Below, piece after piece: positions 61,759-64,000 of a stretch of DNA of 64,000 nt. The stretch spans positions 1 to 64,000 of the forward strand of contig NOXC01000007.1 of the NCBI GenBank assembly GCA_003265435.1, given 5' to 3'. The position numbers and the translations under genes were made by a program. The notes beneath the pieces were generated by a model. It was not told the DNA's origin. It saw nothing but the letters and a program-made list of their open reading frames with translations, and ran no database searches. The first letter of the stretch is position 1. Every line of letters starts with the position of its first letter. This DNA is from Cellvibrionaceae bacterium AOL6 (GTDB lineage Bacteria > Pseudomonadota > Gammaproteobacteria > Pseudomonadales > Cellvibrionaceae).

Positions 61759-64000
61759 TCAAGGCTCGGCGATCCAATCCACCGTGCCGCGCGCCAGCAA
61801 TTCTGCGAAACGTGCGGCTTCGACAGGTTTGCTGCAGAGGAAACCTTGGTAATAGCGGCAGTGGTACTCTTTCAACAACTCGAGTTGTTGAACGGTTTCC
61901 ACCCCTTCCGCGACCACTTCCAGGTCGAGCATATTGCCCATCGCACTGATGGTTTCTACCAATACCCGGTCATTTCGATCGACCGTAATGTCTCGCACAA
62001 AACTCTTGTCAATTTTCAATACCGACACCGGCAACTGCTTCAAATAGCTGATCGACGAGTAGCCTGTACCAAAATCATCCAACGCGAACACAATGCCTAA
62101 ATCACGCAGCGTTGCCATCGTTTCAATGGTCACATCCAGATTTTGGATGACAATGCCTTCGGTGATTTCCATTTCAAGCAAGCGCGCCGGGAAGTCGAGT
62201 TTCCGCAATAATTTTGCGACGTCATCGACAAAGCTCAAGCTCTTGAACTGACGTGGACTGATATTGACGCCGAGGCGCATACCGTCTTTCCACAGCCCTT
62301 CCCCCTGCCAGGCCTTTACCTGCCGCATGGATTGTTCCAATACCCACAGACCCACGTCGACGATTAATCCGGAGGTCTCGAGAATGGGAATAAATTCCGC
62401 GGGGGACACCATGCCGCGCTCTGGGTGCTCCCACCTTAGCAAGGCTTCCGCACCCACAATACGGCTTCCGTTATTGTCGACACGCGGCTGAAAATGCAGG
62501 TTAAACCGGTCATTTTCGAGGGCTTTGTGTAGGTCGCCCTCCATCACCAGCACATTGCGCGCGTTGTCGGCCATGCGCTTATTAAAGAATTCGATCGCGT
62601 CCCGGCCCTGCTCTTTTACCTGGTACATCGCCGTGTCCGCATAGCGCAGCAACTCAGTCACGGTGACGTCTTCTTCTGGGAACATCACAATGCCCACCGA
62701 GCACGTGACATGCAATTCCATATCGGAGTAGAAATACGGCACTGACACGCTGCGGCGCAAACGTTCGGCTGCGGATTCAGATTTGAGTATGGCCGAGGGC
62801 ATGTCGCTGCCCAACTCGGTCAACACGACAACAAACTCGTCACCGCCCAGTCGCACCACGATGTCTGTATCTGAGGTCGTCTCGGTCAAACGTTCCGCAA
62901 CATGTTTCAAGACGGCATCGCCGGCCGGGTGTCCGAGAGAATCATTAATATTCTTGAACTGATCAAGATCGATGAACAACAGCGCCCCAAACACACCACG
63001 CTTGCCTGCACGCTTGACCTCCTCGTCCAGCCGCTCAATCAAGTAGCTGCGATTGGGGAGGTCTGTCAGGGCGTCGTGGTACGCCATGTGCTCCATTAAT
63101 TCCTGAGTAATTTTAAGCTCAGTGATATCGGACGAAACAACAAGCGCCACCGTTTCGTCGTAAAACTCCATCGGCATGATATGCGTGTGCATGTGCCGTT
63201 CTTCGCCTTCCGCATCGATCCATTTTTCTTCCCAGATCTGCGCGTTCACTTTCGAATCGATGACTTCGGCATCCAGGCGCACAACTTCTTCGGTACTGGT
63301 CACAAAGAAATCTTTAAAGTCAGACAGGTGCGAGCCACGCATCGCATCAGAAGTCGTCTGTAGAAAGTCAGCCAGTGCTTTATTCGCAAAAATGTAATGC
63401 CCGTCGCGATTTCTCGCGCCCACCCAGACAGGCAGACTGTCGATGATCTGCCGTACATGCTCTTCACTCTTGCGCAGCACCACTTCAACAGCGCGCCGCT
63501 TTGCCAGCGCGAGATCAACCGCATCGAGCAGGGAATTGGCTGAGCCTACCAATTGATGCAGCTCATCATCGCGGCCACCGACCGGCGCACTTAAACGCTG
63601 CTCACCGGGGCTGCCAGGATTGATTTTTTTGATCTCAGCACTAAGCCGAATCAAAGGCTTAGTCAACATGTAGTAGAACGCGATGAAGAGGAAGAACACC
63701 AGAATCGAACTGCGAATCAGACCGATACTGATCACAACAGCGGAGTGCTGGTAGAACGGCGCAAAGGCAGCATCCATATCGACCACGAAGCGAATATGAC
63801 CGCTGGTATCATCGTGACGGGGCACCTTCAGTGGCGCCTCGAAAGGCATGCGCTCTTCGCTGATAAAACGCGTCAACCAGCGGGTTTTCGACTCCACCGG
63901 CGTGCGCTGTTGATGCGCCACGGTGCCACCGAGTTCATCGTTCAATGCCACTTCAACGATGAAGTCGTACTGCATTAAGCCCGTTGCCACCTCATCGGCC
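61759..64000 (-). CDS. HAMP-PAS-GGDEF-EAL cyclic-di-GMP enzyme, 5' end outside window
   Basis: At least 746 residues, open to the window edge, so the N-terminus is missing. Order: the end of a periplasmic sensor part, a membrane helix (SSILVFFLFIAFYYML), a HAMP-like linker (KPLIRLSAEIKKI), a PAS domain (IDSLPVWVGARNRDGHYIFANKAL), a GGDEF domain with intact RLGGDEFVVVL, and an EAL domain with EALLRWEHP, ALDDFGTGYSS and KIDKSFV. Both catalytic motifs look intact, so it could make or break c-di-GMP, the ligand of FleQ. The direction cannot be told. Confidence 0.9.
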   Translation of the reverse strand, partial: ADEVATGLMQYDFIVEVALNDELGGTVAHQQRTPVESKTRWLTRFISEERMPFEAPLKVPRHDDTSGHIRFVVDMDAAFAPFYQHSAVVISIGLIRSSILVFFLFIAFYYMLTKPLIRLSAEIKKINPGSPGEQRLSAPVGGRDDELHQLVGSANSLLDAVDLALAKRRAVEVVLRKSEEHVRQIIDSLPVWVGARNRDGHYIFANKALADFLQTTSDAMRGSHLSDFKDFFVTSTEEVVRLDAEVIDSKVNAQIWEEKWIDAEGEERHMHTHIMPMEFYDETVALVVSSDITELKITQELMEHMAYHDALTDLPNRSYLIERLDEEVKRAGKRGVFGALLFIDLDQFKNINDSLGHPAGDAVLKHVAERLTETTSDTDIVVRLGGDEFVVVLTELGSDMPSAILKSESAAERLRRSVSVPYFYSDMELHVTCSVGIVMFPEEDVTVTELLRYADTAMYQVKEQGRDAIEFFNKRMADNARNVLVMEGDLHKALENDRFNLHFQPRVDNNGSRIVGAEALLRWEHPERGMVSPAEFIPILETSGLIVDVGLWVLEQSMRQVKAWQGEGLWKDGMRLGVNISPRQFKSLSFVDDVAKLLRKLDFPARLLEMEITEGIVIQNLDVTIETMATLRDLGIVFALDDFGTGYSSISYLKQLPVSVLKIDKSFVRDITVDRNDRVLVETISAMGNMLDLEVVAEGVETVQQLELLKEYHCRYYQGFLCSKPVEAARFAELLARGTVDWIAEP

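Overview
The window reads as the chromosome of a motile, probably marine gammaproteobacterium near the Pseudomonadales/Cellvibrionales. That placement rests on gene content and order (a FleQ/FleS/FleR-type flagellar regulon, the HsbA/HsbR/HptB module, CheV-CheR next to FlgA, and the gpsA-DUF4389-sixA-hydrolase-DUF4892 run). It is an inference and does not reach genus.

Layout. 1-835: a modular palindromic repeat array. 1014-2965: a TIGR04219-type outer-membrane protein and an unrecognised secreted protein. 3210-5876: aroC, prmB and divergent folE. 5973-6401: a second repeat. 6482-13008: housekeeping and envelope genes on the minus strand (small membrane protein, DUF4892/OmpA-like protein, alpha/beta hydrolase, sixA, DUF4389 protein, gpsA, htpG, DUF4156 lipoprotein). 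13110-59622: one almost continuous flagellar cluster. Reading from high to low coordinates it runs flgN and flgM and flgA (plus strand), cheV, cheR, flgBCDEFGHIJKL, two flagellins, flaG, fliD, two fliS, a fliT-like gene, fleQ, fleS, fleR, a small acidic protein, fliEFGHIJ, repeats, hsbA-hsbR-hptB, fliK, fliLMNOPQ-fliR-flhB. 59584-64000: two nucleotide-sugar/glycosyltransferase-like genes, tRNA-Arg(CCT), rsmE and the end of a PAS-GGDEF-EAL protein cut by the window edge.

Regulation can be read from the DNA. Sigma-54 (-24/-12) promoter sequences precede flgB, flgF, fliC2, fleS, fliE, fliK, fliL and probably flgA. Sigma-28 promoters precede fliC1, flgM and the fliS-fliS-fliT group. This fits a FleQ -> FleSR -> FliA cascade with FlgM as anti-sigma factor and the HsbA/HsbR/HptB partner switch feeding on it. 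The two flagellins are driven by different sigma factors. flhA, flhF, fleN, fliA and the main che operon are absent and must lie elsewhere.

The most unusual items are (1) a family of interspersed composite repeats about 430 or 498 bp long, built of reusable palindromic modules with 14-bp terminal inverted repeats and a compensatory base change in one hairpin, and (2) flgA, whose signal peptide and mature part are in different frames separated by a seven-T run, so it is either a phase-variable or slippage site or a sequencing error.
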